This document shows positions 1 to 9,486 of a stretch of 64,000 nt of DNA, one piece after another. The DNA lies in the NCBI RefSeq assembly GCF_964030925.1, contig NZ_OZ034992.1, positions 1,906,455-1,970,454 on the forward strand. Direction: 5' to 3'. The notes beneath the pieces are model-generated. The model was not told the origin of the DNA, made no database searches, and saw only the letters and a program-made list of their open reading frames with translations. This DNA comes from Spiroplasma_E sp902809815 (GTDB lineage: Bacteria > Bacillota_I > Bacilli_A > Mycoplasmatales > VBWQ01). A program made the position numbers and the translations under genes. Every line of letters begins with the position of its first letter. Position 1 is the stretch's first letter.

Positions 1-2106
1 TGTTATTATTATGGAAGACCAATAATTCAAGGTCAAGAACCAATACAACAAAATAATGAAGAAATATTTGAAAGTAAAGTATTTGCTTCAAGAAGATTAT
101 TTATTGCTGGTAATAATGAAAAATCTACAACTGATATTAAAAATAATGGTGGTTTACTTGCTGGTATAAATGATAAAATAACAACAAGTAGTCATCCAGA
201 AACAACATTTTATAATATAATGGACGCAAAACCAACTGGATTTACTAATTTTAAAAATTTTACAGAATGATTAAAAACTTCATTAAATTTTCAAGATAAT
301 TTATTTGTAACAAAAGATTTTAAAGGTATGCTTGCTTTTGATAAAGATAAGGCAAGATTAAGTAATGGTACATCAGTAGGAGAAGCAAAATTCTTTTGAG
401 ATAGTGAATGAAATATAAATAATTTAACTGGTAATTATAATGTAGATATGTCAAGTAATTTTAAATATAAAGACCCAGATACTCATTTAATTATTGGTAG
501 TCCAACTGTAGATTATTCAAAAATAAGTCAAAAATATATGTCTGCTATTTTAAATTTTAATAGTGTAGTATTTAGTCCTTTAATACAAATGCCTTATGAT
601 AGTCAACAATGATTACCTTTTGCTTTAAGTGATATTCCTTTAATTGGTAAATTATTAAATGCTTTAACATTAGGTATATGAAGTAGTTGAGTTATTACTC
701 AAAATGCTCAACAATATAAAAAAATGTTATATTTTAATGGTTTTATGAGTGCATTTTTTACAAGTAATTTAGAAAGTATTATTGGTAATGGTGGTTTAAT
801 TCCTTTAAATGCTTTTACAAATGATAATGATTTTACTATTGGTAAATTATTAGGTGCAAATGTTTCAACAACTGCTATGACAATGAAATTAAGTGATAGA
901 GTAAGTGTATATCCATGAGACCCTACTACTGGTAAGAAATTAACTACTAAAGAACAAATATCAACTGTTGATTTATCACAAAAGAAAAATAATAAAGTTT
1001 ATATATTAGCAGAAGATACTGAATTTTTAGATATAGCAAGTCCTTTTACAAATGAAGATACTGAATGTCAATGAAATCCAACAGCAAATGGAGTTATTGA
1101 TGGTTCAAATTATGCTTATATTATTGATACAATTGTAACTCAAAGTTTACATCAAGGTGAAGAAAGACATACATTTTATAGTGATAATCCTTTTACTTAT
1201 CAAGGTGATTATAATGAAATATCAGTTGCACAGTTTAGATATAATAATATGGGTTATTTAACTGGTAATGCTTTTAATTGAACAACTTTATATAAATTAA
1301 ATCATGATGAATATGAAGAAAGTGAAGAAACTACATTTTCATATCCAGCAAAAATATTACCACCAAGTCCACAAAATATAGCAAAAAGTATTATTATTAA
1401 TACTAAAAATTTATCTATTAATTATAGTAGTAATAATATTCCCTTAATTAATACCGATGATTTTATGTCTTCTAATACTAGAGAATGACTTAATGGTAAT
1501 AATATTTCAATATTAAATGAAACATTTGATATTAAATCAAAACTAGACCCAACATTATTAATTAATACTTTTAATGATTTAAAAAGATATTATAAAAGCA
1601 TAGATATTTACTATAAATATAATTTTGATACTAAAGAAGAAATTAATAATATAGGAAATAATCGAGGCTTAAAATTTTCAACTACAGAAAGTTTTAGCAA
1701 TAAGAATATAGATACATTTTTATCTATAAATCTTAATGATTTAATTTTTGAAAATTTTAAAAATAATGTTTCACATACTAAATTTAATAATGATAAAACT
1801 ACTGGTTATGTGCCTATGGCACTTGCTTATTGACAACCAGATACTACTTATAAATTAAATAATTTTGAATTTAACTTAAAATCAACTATGACTCCTTATC
1901 CTTTTGAAGTTAATTTTTCTATAATTAATAATCCATCTATTGGATTAACTATTACTAATAATAATTTAAATTGAACTTTTAATTTTGCTATTGGTATAGG
2001 AAAAGTAGAAGGATATATAAAGTCTCAAGGTAATATTGGATATGGTAGAAGATATGTTAATAACATTACTGCAAATATATACAAAATAATTTTAAATGCA
2101 AGATAA
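1..2106 (+). CDS. Large virion-like phage protein, 5' end outside window
   Basis: An open frame runs from the first base to a TAA at 2104, about 701 residues with TGA read as Trp at many sites. I do not recognise the family. The protein is rich in Asn, Thr and Tyr with many short beta-prone stretches. One hydrophobic patch lies near residues 205-235, and the C-terminal 100 residues alternate polar and aromatic residues as tail or knob proteins often do. It is followed 37 bases on by a small membrane gene and then a terminator, so it sits at the end of a late operon. Virion role is inferred from size, composition and the phage-like genes nearby. The start is not visible. Confidence 0.6.
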
Positions 2107-2143
2107 TTTGTTATAATAAAATTAAAAAAAGAAAGGTTAAAAA

Positions 2144-2482
2144 ATGACAATAGGAACATTAATATTAATCATATTATTATCAGTATTTATAATCTTTCCG
2201 ATTTGATTTTTAACTATTACCTATGGAATAGTTATGTGTAAAAGAAATAATTCATGAGGCTTATTATTATTATTATTAAGTACAAATATTTTTGGCTTAT
2301 TAATTGGGTGAATAATATTGTTTAACAATAATCATGTTAAAATTGATTATAAATATAAATTATTATTTGCTGTTAAAGAAAATAAATCAAATTTAGAATT
2401 ATGAAAAGAAGAAAAAAATAAATTATCTAAAAGAATAGAATTTTTAGATAAAAAAATAAATAATAAAAATTATACAAAATAA
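2144..2482 (+). CDS. Small two-TM membrane protein, last gene of phage late operon
   Basis: 112 residues. A GAAAGG Shine-Dalgarno-like motif lies 7 bases before the ATG. Two hydrophobic segments (about residues 3-26 and 38-58) are followed by a Lys/Glu-rich tail likely to form a coiled coil. It follows the virion-like gene closely and ends just before a terminator. Its place after structural genes and its topology would fit a holin or spanin-type lysis protein, but this is inference; no family motif is seen. Confidence 0.6.
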
Positions 2483-2500
2483 TATTTCACAATCTAATTA

Positions 2501-2528
2501 AAAAGTTACCAATTAAGGTAACTTTTTT
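2501..2528 (+). terminator. Rho-independent terminator of late operon
   Basis: A 10-bp perfect stem (AAAAGTTACC / GGTAACTTTT) with a 6-base loop is followed by a T run. It ends the plus-strand late genes and faces the convergent DUF3800 gene. Confidence 0.75.
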
Positions 2529-2554
2529 TATATAAAAAGAAAAAGGAATAAAAA

Positions 2555-3409
2555 TTATTCCTTATCTTGTTGGGCAGCTTGCCTGCTCTCTAAGAACACA
2601 CCAGCAACTTTATTTCCAGTAGTATTTACCTGACTAGACTCTGACCAACAGCATTTTATATCTAATATACTATTATTATATATAATTACCGGAAACTTAC
2701 AAGCAATTATATTAAATTCAAAATTTTCAAATATATTTAATAATTGTTTTGCGTCTTTATGTTTATTTAAATATTTATTACAAAAATTTGCAATAATATC
2801 ACATGCCTGTATACAATTATATATTTTAGAATCTAAGTATTTTACTTTATTAATGATTATATTTTTTGTTCTTAAAAATCTAATTATTCCATTTTTTGAA
2901 TAATTTTTATTTAGATATGATTTTAAATTAATTGCATCTATTTCTTGAATAGGTTGTGTATAAATATCATCAATATATAAATTTATATTTGAATTAGGTA
3001 ATATAGTTTTATTTTCAATTAATTTTTTTATTAATAAAGCAATTAATTCATTATTTTTTAATTTTGCATGTTCTTCATCTGAAGTTGGTAAAATTAAATC
3101 TTTTTTGCATGTTCAAACGCAAAATAAATTATCTATTATTTTGTATTTACTAATTAAATTTTCTATATCTGCTTTTTTATAAGGACTTTTTTTAAATTTA
3201 ATATATTTTTTAGCAATATCATCTCCTTTTATTTCAGATTTTTTTGTTACTTTCTTTTTTGCTTCAATAAAACTTTTAATAAAATTATTTCTTTTATTTT
3301 TATTATTAAAAATAATACCACCATAAATTACATGTTTATCGCTTTTATTAAGAAATTTACCACTATCATCTAAATATAATCAATATTCATTTATATTATT
3401 ATTACTCAT
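2555..3409 (-). CDS. DUF3800 family protein (RNase H-like fold), cargo-type gene
   Basis: 284 residues. The N-terminus carries YLDDSGKF followed by VIYGGIIF, the signature start of DUF3800 proteins (acidic pair and Ser-Gly on the first strand, then a Gly-Gly-rich second strand). A second acidic strand with LYIDDI lies near residue 146, and the C-terminal half has the expected helix with YLDSKIYNCIQACDIIA, where the family conserves Asp-Ser and Gln-x-x-Asp. DUF3800 proteins are predicted RNase H-like nucleases of unknown role and often travel with mobile elements. The gene is monocistronic, runs against the late genes, and is bounded on both sides by terminators, as phage cargo (moron) genes are. 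Start ATG at 3409; a switch-like leader precedes it. Confidence 0.75.
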
Positions 3410-3417
3410 AAATAAAA

Positions 3418-3506
3418 ACTCATTCCCATTTTTTTATTTGTTAATAATATTATAAATCAAAAAAAATAAAAAAGAGAAATTATTTAGGAATGAGTAATTT
3501 CTCTTT
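3418..3506 (-). promoter_or_regulatory. Terminator of early operon overlapping a switch-like leader of the DUF3800 gene
   Basis: On the minus strand a 12-bp perfect stem (AAAGAGAAATTA with its complement, 3471-3506) is followed by a long T run: a good terminator for the early operon. Its loop contains ACTCATTCC, which is complementary to GGAATGAGT at 3419-3427 just before the DUF3800 start. That second segment is itself followed by TTTTTATTT. The loop can therefore pair downstream, giving a pseudoknot or an alternative hairpin. Regulation is inferred from these pairings. Confidence 0.5.
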
Positions 3507-3554
3507 ATTAATTATATCATATTTTCTATATTAAATATAGATTATTTAATTATT

Positions 3555-3821
3555 TTATTCATCATCATCATTAATTTCTATTTGAGAATTATGATGATGA
3601 CATTGTTTACATTTTTCTATTTTTTCTCAAATTTTTCTATTAATATTATAATCATTTAATAATTCTTCAAATTCTTCAATATTATTTTTGTCAATATGCA
3701 AATCTTTAAAATTTAAAGTAAAATCTCCTTCACCTGAAAAATTACCAACACTTACATCATAATGTTTTTCTTTTTTTCATTTATTTAAAAATTCATCTAT
3801 TGTACAATTTATCATTATCAT
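3555..3821 (-). CDS. Small acidic hypothetical phage protein
   Basis: 88 residues, last gene of the minus-strand early operon. AGGAG lies 6 bases before the ATG at 3821; a second in-frame ATG sits 6 bases later. The C-terminus has a CxxCHHH motif followed by an Asp/Glu tail, which could bind a metal. No family recognised. Confidence 0.65.
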
Positions 3822-3824
3822 TAT

Positions 3825-4109
3825 TTACTCCTTATTATAATTTAATCTTTCTTCTTTTGTTTTTGGAAAATGATTATAATTTTGCATTAATTGATTATCT
3901 GGTGCAACAAATACTTCAATTTCTAAACTATCTGGGTCTAACTTATATGATAATACTTTTCAGTCTGCTAATTCATAACCTAATAAAGTACGGTCATCAT
4001 CTAATTCACTATTTCCACCATTTCATGAAAAATATATTTCTTTATCTTCAGTAAATATTTTAAAAACATTATATTTATCACTATATTTTAAAAAGTCTCA
4101 TAAATTCAT
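3825..4109 (-). CDS. Small hypothetical phage protein
   Basis: 94 residues, Trp- and Asp-rich, with AGGAG before the ATG and three bases from the next gene. The sequence has a predicted mixed alpha/beta character and no membrane segment. Function unknown; it belongs to the early operon by spacing. Confidence 0.65.
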
Positions 4110-4112
4110 TAT

Positions 4113-4295
4113 TTACTCCTTATTTTTAATTTCTTTTATTTTATTTTTAAATTGTTTTTTATGAAAATAACACATATTAAAAAATTGAACAGCACTATCT
4201 TCTATATTTCCAATTTTTAAAGTAACTAATACTTTACTATTACAATCTTTAACAATACATTTAAGTAATACTTTTTCTTGTTTTTGTTTTTGCAT
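4113..4295 (-). CDS. Small basic hypothetical protein with spaced Cys residues
   Basis: 60 residues, Lys-rich ends with a central Cys-x4-Cys and a later Cys-Tyr-Phe-His. The arrangement could be a single zinc site. Its ATG overlaps the TAA of the upstream gene (TAATG), which indicates translational coupling. Function unknown. Confidence 0.6.
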   Translation of the reverse strand: MQKQKQEKVLLKCIVKDCNSKVLVTLKIGNIEDSAVQFFNMCYFHKKQFKNKIKEIKNKE

Positions 4296-4465
4296 TATTT
4301 TACTTCCTTATTTAATTTATTTAAATAATTATTTAAATAAATAATAGTTACATCTTTTTTTATTTGTTCATTACTATAAAGTAAATACATATGTAAAAAA
4401 GAAGCTCTTTCATCTAATAATTTATTAATTTTTGTTATTTTTTTTAATTTAAAATTCATAAACAT
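4295..4465 (-). CDS. Small helical hypothetical protein
   Basis: 56 residues, strongly helical, Lys/Leu-rich. Both ends overlap neighbours by one base in TAATG junctions, so it is coupled in the early operon. Two Met codons (residues 1 and 3) could start it. No family recognised. Confidence 0.55.
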   Translation of the reverse strand: MFMNFKLKKITKINKLLDERASFLHMYLLYSNEQIKKDVTIIYLNNYLNKLNKEVK

Positions 4466-4626
4466 TATTTATTCTCCTTAATTTTTATACCATTCATATT
4501 TAATTCTTTTTCTAAATGTTTTTTACAAAAATATAAGTTAAATGAAAAATTATCGTTACTATATGCTTCTAATTTCATAATTTTTCGACTTCCTACTGCT
4601 CTTTTTTCACACAGTAAACATTTCAT
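4465..4626 (-). CDS. Small Cys-containing protein
   Basis: 53 residues with CLLC near the N-terminus and a later YFCKKH, a pattern typical of one-zinc treble-clef or ribbon miniproteins. TAATG overlap with the RuvC-like gene upstream. Role unknown; zinc miniproteins recur throughout this operon and the second one at 53-54.6 kb. Confidence 0.6.
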   Translation of the reverse strand: MKCLLCEKRAVGSRKIMKLEAYSNDNFSFNLYFCKKHLEKELNMNGIKIKENK

Positions 4627-5216
4627 TATTTATTCTCCTTATTTAAATAATATCAACCAATTAATAAACTATCTGCTTCATCATGATTTGATATTGTTAT
4701 ATTTCAATTATTAAAAGTAATTAAATCTTTAACTAATATTAAAGAATATTCTTTTTTTCAATTATTATAATTTATTTCTATATTTTTATAATTTTCTTTA
4801 TATCATTTCTTTCATTCACTTGGACTTATTAACATATCTTTTGTTATTAATTTATTAAATTGACCAGCAATAAAACCTCTTAAATGTTCTTGTGTTTCAT
4901 AACCAATACCATTTTTACTATGAAAAGTACCACGTTCAATGATTAAATCAAATTTTTCTAATCATGGATAAGTATTATTAGGTTTTGTATCAATATTAGG
5001 AATAATATAATCTCTAATTTTTCATTTTAATTCTAATGATGTTTTTATTTCATATTTATTAAAATTATAACTGCTTATTCATATCGGTTTTCATTCATCG
5101 ATATATTCAATTTCATTATAATTAACTTCACATTCACTAATTCTTTTTGTTTTTTTTCATAAAGTAAATCCAGTATTTTTAATACTTGGGTCAATTGAAA
5201 GTAAATAATTATTCAT
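4626..5216 (-). CDS. RuvC-like Holliday junction resolvase / nuclease
   Basis: 196 residues, slightly longer than bacterial RuvC. The first strand reads LLSIDPSIKNTGF, the canonical RuvC beta-1 with the first catalytic Asp and the Asn-Thr-Gly turn. A second acidic site, LIIERGTF, lies near residue 92. The C-terminal helix carries HDEADSLLIGWY with the last acidic pair. This matches the RNase H-fold resolvases of phages, which cut branched DNA during replication, recombination or packaging. It shares an operon with an ERF-type annealing protein. Four-base SD (AGGG-like) upstream; TAATG coupling to the next gene. It is a different protein from the shorter RuvC-like one at 53288-53752. Confidence 0.8.
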
Positions 5217-5218
5217 TA

Positions 5219-5497
5219 TTATTGTCCCTCTCTACAAACAAAATAAGATTTTGCTTTTTCTAATCCTAAATAATAACCTTTTAACATTTTTTTATTTTTA
5301 TATTTTTTTAATAAATTTTCAACTTTTGCCATTTCTTCATTAATTCAATCTAATACATCATTATCAGTAATACTTTTACACTCATCACATTCACTTCTTA
5401 ATTTATTACCAACATAATAAGGAAAATCTAATTTATATTTCTCTTCTAATAATTGACATTCTTTATATGTAAATATATAGTAATTTTCTTTATTCAT
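5219..5497 (-). CDS. Hypothetical phage protein
   Basis: 92 residues. Contains a central CDEC motif and a C-terminal Cys, with Lys-rich helices between. Read with TGA as Trp. Its start overlaps the end of the upstream gene by 8 bases. No recognisable family. Confidence 0.6.
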
Positions 5498-5657
5498 TAT
5501 CAAACTCTCCACATTTTATTTTATTAATTAAAATTTTAATAAAATCAATTGAACCTCTTAATTTATTTAAATAATATATGTCTTTTTCTTTATTATATTG
5601 TTCTATATCACTATCTAAAATTATATTTAGTCAACTAATTAATTTTTCTTTATTCAT
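5490..5657 (-). CDS. Small helical hypothetical protein
   Basis: 55 residues starting MNKEKLISW, a start shared with other small genes here. Its stop lies inside the first codons of the downstream gene. Mostly helical, with a Cys-Gly near the end. Function unknown. Confidence 0.55.
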
Positions 5658-5658
5658 A

Positions 5659-5769
5659 TTATTTTTTCTCCTTTTTTTTATTTAAATTTATAACTAATAT
5701 TTTTAAACAATTCATACATCAATAATTAGTTAATCAAATTCTTTTATTACAATATTTACATTTATTCAT
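5659..5769 (-). CDS. 36-residue zinc-ribbon miniprotein
   Basis: Starts MNKCKYCNKRI and then has CMNC: two CxxC knuckles 12 residues apart, a complete zinc-ribbon. The tail is Lys-rich and may touch nucleic acid. It overlaps the end of the ERF-type gene by 8 bases. Very short, but the Cys pattern and coupling support it as real. Confidence 0.6.
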
Positions 5770-6532
5770 AATTTCTATATTCACTTTTATTATTATTTTT
5801 TAAATTTTTAAATCTTTCACGAATTTCTTTAAATTTATCAAATAAAGTTTTTAAATAATTTTCACCCATTAATATTAAAAAATCTTTATTATTATTTGGA
5901 TTTAATCTTTCCATATCTTCTCTTATACATTCATCAAATAAAACTGTATTTGTAATCATATATTTTTCAAAATAATCTAATTGTTTTTCACTTGGTTCTC
6001 ATTTTTCATTTTGTATTTTTACATTATTATTAATATAATTATTTTGTTGTTTATTATTTTGAATTAAATTAACATTATCATTATCTGGGTCAAGTTCATC
6101 TTCACTTAATAAAAGTAAATTCATTAAAAAATATCTATAAGCATAAGTTTCTGCACTACCTTTTGCTTTTGCTATATCTGTATTTTTAGCACAAGCAAAA
6201 ATATTAAAATCTTCTCTAAATTCTATATTATCTAAATCAATAATTGAATATTTTTTTTGATATGAAACTTCTATTTCTTTTGTTACATTTTGTATTTTAT
6301 TATTATTTTTATCCATAAATTCTTTAATATTTTCTATTTTATTTATATTCATATTTTCTGAATTATCTGAATGTAAAATAAGTATATTTAGTTCTCTACA
6401 TAGTCCTTTTAATTTATTAAAAATATCACTTAATAATCAATATTTATAATTACCATGAGTATTAAAACCATTTTTAGGTGTACTACCAATTTCTAATTGT
6501 AATTTAAGTATTTTTTTATATAAATTATTCAT
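5762..6532 (-). CDS. erf: ERF-type single-strand annealing protein (phage recombinase)
   Basis: 256 residues. The N-terminal half (lysine/Leu helix, then GNYKYWLLSDIFNKL) and the central KGSAETYAYRYFLMNLL followed by an acidic DELDPDNDN match the ERF family, whose hallmark is a Gly-Ser-Ala-x-Tyr-x-x-Arg-Tyr segment before an Asp-rich stretch. ERF proteins coat single-stranded DNA and anneal complementary strands in phage recombination. The C-terminal third is Asn-rich linker plus a helical tail. TGA at 5999 encodes Trp. Start ATG at 6532; it is coupled by TAATG to the ribbon-helix-helix gene upstream. With the RuvC-like nuclease it forms a recombination module. Confidence 0.75.
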
Positions 6533-6711
6533 TATTTATCACTCTTTCTATTTATTGCATTTTTTATTAAATCCCTTACAAAATCATTCATAGTTATATT
6601 TCTTTCATAACAATATGTTTTTAATTCATAATGATCATTTTTAGTAAGACGAATTTTTAAATTTTTAATTAATAATTTATCTTCATGTTTTTTAAGTGCT
6701 GCTGCTACCAT
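6532..6711 (-). CDS. Ribbon-helix-helix DNA-binding protein
   Basis: 59 residues. The segment IRLTKNDHYELKTY followed by CYERNITMNDFVRDLI has the strand-helix-helix pattern of Arc/CopG/MobA-type RHH proteins, with a helix cap at the NITMNDF turn. Such proteins dimerise to bind operators. It lies second-to-last upstream in the early operon and may regulate it; the repeated TACGTA motifs at 7911-8036 are a plausible target, which is inference. Confidence 0.65.
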   Translation of the reverse strand: MVAAALKKHEDKLLIKNLKIRLTKNDHYELKTYCYERNITMNDFVRDLIKNAINRKSDK

Positions 6712-6726
6712 ATTTATTTATCTCCT

Positions 6727-6936
6727 TTAACCTTTAAAAATTCTTTTATAATCAATAATTGCTTGTTCTAATTTATTTACATCTTCATATGTAAAATAAT
6801 CATTACTAATGTTTAATTCATAATCATCATCAATTCTAACATCTAAACTATTTTCATATTTACTATTAAATTCTTCTTGTAATTCTTCAAATTTTTCTAT
6901 TAATTTTCTTGCATTTTGTAATTCTAATCTATTCAT
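6727..6936 (-). CDS. Small acidic helical protein
   Basis: 69 residues, N-terminal helix rich in Glu/Leu (possible coiled coil) and an acidic middle DDDYEL. It has a clear SD (GGAG) and ends TAA. No family recognised. Confidence 0.6.
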   Translation of the reverse strand: MNRLELQNARKLIEKFEELQEEFNSKYENSLDVRIDDDYELNISNDYFTYEDVNKLEQAIIDYKRIFKG

Positions 6937-6938
6937 AT

Positions 6939-7121
6939 TTACACTCCTTTAAAATTTTCTAATTGTAATTCATTAATATAATATTCATATAAGTAATCTC
7001 AATTATTTGATGTTAAATACATATCTTCTTCAATCATTTCATCAATACATTTATTACAATAATATGTTTTTTCTAATTCAGAAAATCATATATATTTTTC
7101 ATTATGTATATTACATTTCAT
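6939..7121 (-). CDS. Small protein with CxxC zinc knuckle
   Basis: 60 residues. One Cys near the N-terminus (MKCNIH) and YYCNKCIDE in the middle suggest a zinc site. Two TGA codons are read as Trp. The start overlaps the upstream gene by 11 bases. Function unknown. Confidence 0.55.
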
Positions 7122-7269
7122 TTTTTTCACCTATTAATTTATAAAAACATTTATTACAAGTTCTATTTGCAAATGATGAATTTTTATTACATATATCACA
7201 TGAACCAAATATTTTTTCAATTTCTTCATATTTTAAATATATTCTTTTATCTTCTTTTAAATTCAACAT
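7111..7269 (-). CDS. Zinc-ribbon miniprotein
   Basis: 52 residues with CDIC and CNKC separated by 13 residues, a full two-knuckle zinc ribbon, after a charged N-terminal helix. Coupled by overlap to the next gene. Likely a nucleic-acid-binding or adaptor miniprotein; role unknown. Confidence 0.6.
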   Translation of the reverse strand: MLNLKEDKRIYLKYEEIEKIFGSCDICNKNSSFANRTCNKCFYKLIGEKNEM

Positions 7270-7275
7270 AATTAA

Positions 7276-7392
7276 TTACTCTCTTTCTATAATTTTTAAT
7301 ATTTCTTGTATTTCAATATATTTTTTATTTTTAAGTAATTTTTCATTACATAATTTTTTTATTAATTCTATTTTTTCAACATTTAATAACAT
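7276..7392 (-). CDS. 38-residue helical miniprotein
   Basis: Lys/Glu/Ile-rich and predicted to be a single long helix. It sits between two real genes with short gaps and an upstream AGGAAATT. Could be a chance reading, so confidence is moderate. Confidence 0.45.
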   Translation of the reverse strand: MLLNVEKIELIKKLCNEKLLKNKKYIEIQEILKIIERE

Positions 7393-7403
7393 ATTAATTT
7401 CCT

Positions 7404-7895
7404 TTAATACTTTAAATAAAATATTTTTTCATTATGAGTATTTATATCTTTCATTGGTGTAACAATATAATTTATTGCTAAATCATTATCATTATATGGA
7501 TTATTTATTTTAAAACTTTTCATATCTTGTTCTCATGTAATGTTATATTTAAAACATTCTTGATTTTTATCATTTGTAAAAATATAATAACCATTATATT
7601 GTTCATAAAATTCACAAGATATTAATTCATTTTCATTTGTAGTAATATCTGGAATATTTTTTATATATTTTAAAACTTCACTACCTTTAATACTTTTCAT
7701 ATTTTCTGTAATTGAATTTTTACCTAATTTATAATCAAAATTTTCAAATATTTTTAATGCTATTTTTTTATTATTTTCGTCAATACTAGTATATTGTTTA
7801 GGAAATCATGTTTCATATTCACCAATTTCTAATAATATTCCACCATTAGTTGATTCTTGTATTTTAGTTTTTAAATCTAAACTAATATTTGGCAT
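7404..7895 (-). CDS. First gene of phage early operon, unknown function
   Basis: 163 residues, mixed alpha/beta, read with TGA as Trp twice. No recognisable motif. It is the first gene downstream of the hairpin/TACGTA region and so the first product of the early operon; AAAGGAAT lies before the ATG at 7895. First early genes of phages are often host-takeover or regulatory proteins, but nothing in the sequence shows which. Confidence 0.6.
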
Positions 7896-7910
7896 ATAAT
7901 ATTCCTTTCT

Positions 7911-8036
7911 AATACGTATTTTTACGTATAAGCCTTATCACCTACAGTGATAAAAGGCTTATATATATATTTTTATTAATACGTATACGTAATATATTGT
8001 GCTTTCACTCTTGATGAGTGAAGCACATATACGTAA
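7911..8036. promoter_or_regulatory. Paired inverted repeats with TACGTA motifs upstream of early operon
   Basis: Two hairpins lie in tandem: 7928-7962 (arms ATAAGCCTT-ATCAC, 2-base bulge) and 7999-8026 (TGTGCTT-CACTC arms, 1-base bulge). They are interleaved with palindromic TACGTA-type motifs at 7913-7918, 7923-7928, 7980-7991 (two, overlapping) and 8030-8035. This looks like an operator array or a structured leader controlling the minus-strand early genes; an element origin is another possibility. Confidence 0.5.
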
Positions 8037-8040
8037 ATAA

Positions 8041-8381
8041 AAAATTATATTTAATAATTAATTTATTTATGTTATGATATTATTGATGAGGTATGTATGT
8101 AATATATAACCCCCCTTATGTGTAATAATTTATTAATAATTAAAGAACAGGGTTTATGGTTATTGCATTTCTATACAAATTTAATTTCAATTTCATACAA
8201 TAACAATTCAATAAAAATAAATAAATTACTCTTTTATACTCATGTAGTAGTATTTACATTTAGTACTCACAATTAGAATATCTACGAGAGTTTTAAAGTT
8301 TTTTTATTTAACAATTAAAAAATGAGAGTTTTATCTCTCATTTATATTTTTATTAAATCTAACTAAGGTTGCAATACGTCC
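8041..8381. other. Non-coding stretch between phage early operon and IS remnant
   Basis: No open frame of note. It contains a C6 tract near 8110 that is odd in such AT-rich DNA, and a hairpin at 8319-8343. The last 20 bases before the IS5-like remnant match no other part of the window. It is probably the left boundary of the phage-like segment. Confidence 0.4.
8315..8343 (-). terminator. Rho-independent terminator-like hairpin
   Basis: Nine-base stem (AAATGAGAG / CTCTCATTT) with a 6-base loop and six T on the minus strand. It would stop transcripts entering the phage-like region from the right. Confidence 0.5.
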
Positions 8382-8767
8382 CTAAACAAGAAAGAAAATA
8401 CAATAAGATTGTATCTAAAATTAGAATTAAAGTTGAACATGTCTTTGCTTGATTGAAAAGATTCAAAATTTTAGTAAATAAATGTAGAAAATCTAAATTT
8501 AGACTTATGTACTTAAGATTTAACTTACTTTGTGAAATTTTTAATAAAATAAAACCATTAAAATAAAAAAAATATTAAAAATATTTTTTTAAAATTTAAA
8601 TTTTTATCGAGTTAATATAAAAATATTATTAACAATTTTTTGTTTAAAATGTAAACTCATTTTTTAAACTATTTTTTCAAAAAATATTTATTTCTATATT
8701 CAATAACACTAAATAGTTTTAAAACAATTTTATTGACAATTAATTAAATTTAATTACGGAATATGTC
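8382..8767 (+). mobile_element. 3' remnant of IS5-like element
   Basis: Matches base for base the right end of the IS5-like element at 26795-27182: the last 63 codons of the transposase, including the catalytic-Glu region (KVEHVFAWLKRF), the AT-rich 3' tail and the terminal inverted repeat ending CGGAATATGTC. The left part is gone. The insertion truncated the minus-strand gene at 8750-9484, whose stop now lies in the inverted repeat. Confidence 0.85.
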
Positions 8768-9484
8768 CTTTGAATCATGAGAATTATTTAATAATTCAAT
8801 ATTTTCTTTGAATTCTAAAAATTTCTCCTTAACTCTAGCTTCATAACTTGAACCAGCTGTAGATTTTATTGATTGATTAACACTCTCACTAATAATCAAA
8901 TTAAAAACTGCAGCACTATTTAAATTACTATTTTTTGATAAAAATTTAATTTTTTCATTTAATTTTATTATTTCATTATTTGATGTATTTAAAATAAAAC
9001 TACTTTTACCATTATCAAATCTTATAAGCATATCAATTATTAATGAAAAAATTACTCTAAAACTATATGGATATTCTAAACTACTAATATCATACTCTAT
9101 ACTAAGTGGATCATTTATACTACTAATTTTTTTTACAAATCTGGAATTTGTAAATGTTTTAACTTCTTCTCATAAAAGTTCTTTTAATTGAAATAAAGAA
9201 ATTACAAAATCTAAAAAAATAATAAAATTATTTACATTTTTATTATTTGTTAATAATAATTCAGATATATTATTTGATTCGCCATTAGTTTTATAATTTA
9301 ATATACTAATAATAAGTTCATATCAAGATTTACTATCCAAATTTTTATTTTTATTTCTTTCAATTAATACTTGTAAATCAAATAAAACAGATGACTTTAC
9401 TTTTGATTGAATTAATCACTTTAATATTCTATAAAACAAAATATTTTCATCTCATATTGTTTTTTCAATACTATCAATATTCAT
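8750..9484 (-). pseudogene. Truncated gene downstream of C5-methyltransferase, possible restriction endonuclease
   Basis: 244 residues remain. The frame starts 2 bases after the methyltransferase fragment and its last residues (KDIFRN) are encoded by the IS5-like terminal repeat, so the native C-terminus is lost. I do not recognise a family with certainty. The end of the preserved part, TAGSSYEARVKEKF, resembles the beginning of a PD-(D/E)xK-type restriction enzyme core, and a gene following an m5C methyltransferase is often its cognate endonuclease. That assignment is inference. Four TGA codons are read as Trp. Almost certainly non-functional. Confidence 0.5.
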
Positions 9485-9486
9485 GA

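Noticed and set aside
3800..4054. Plus-strand open frame opposite small phage genes
   Set aside because: It is the mirror of two minus-strand genes with good Shine-Dalgarno sites and TGA-Trp codons; it has none.
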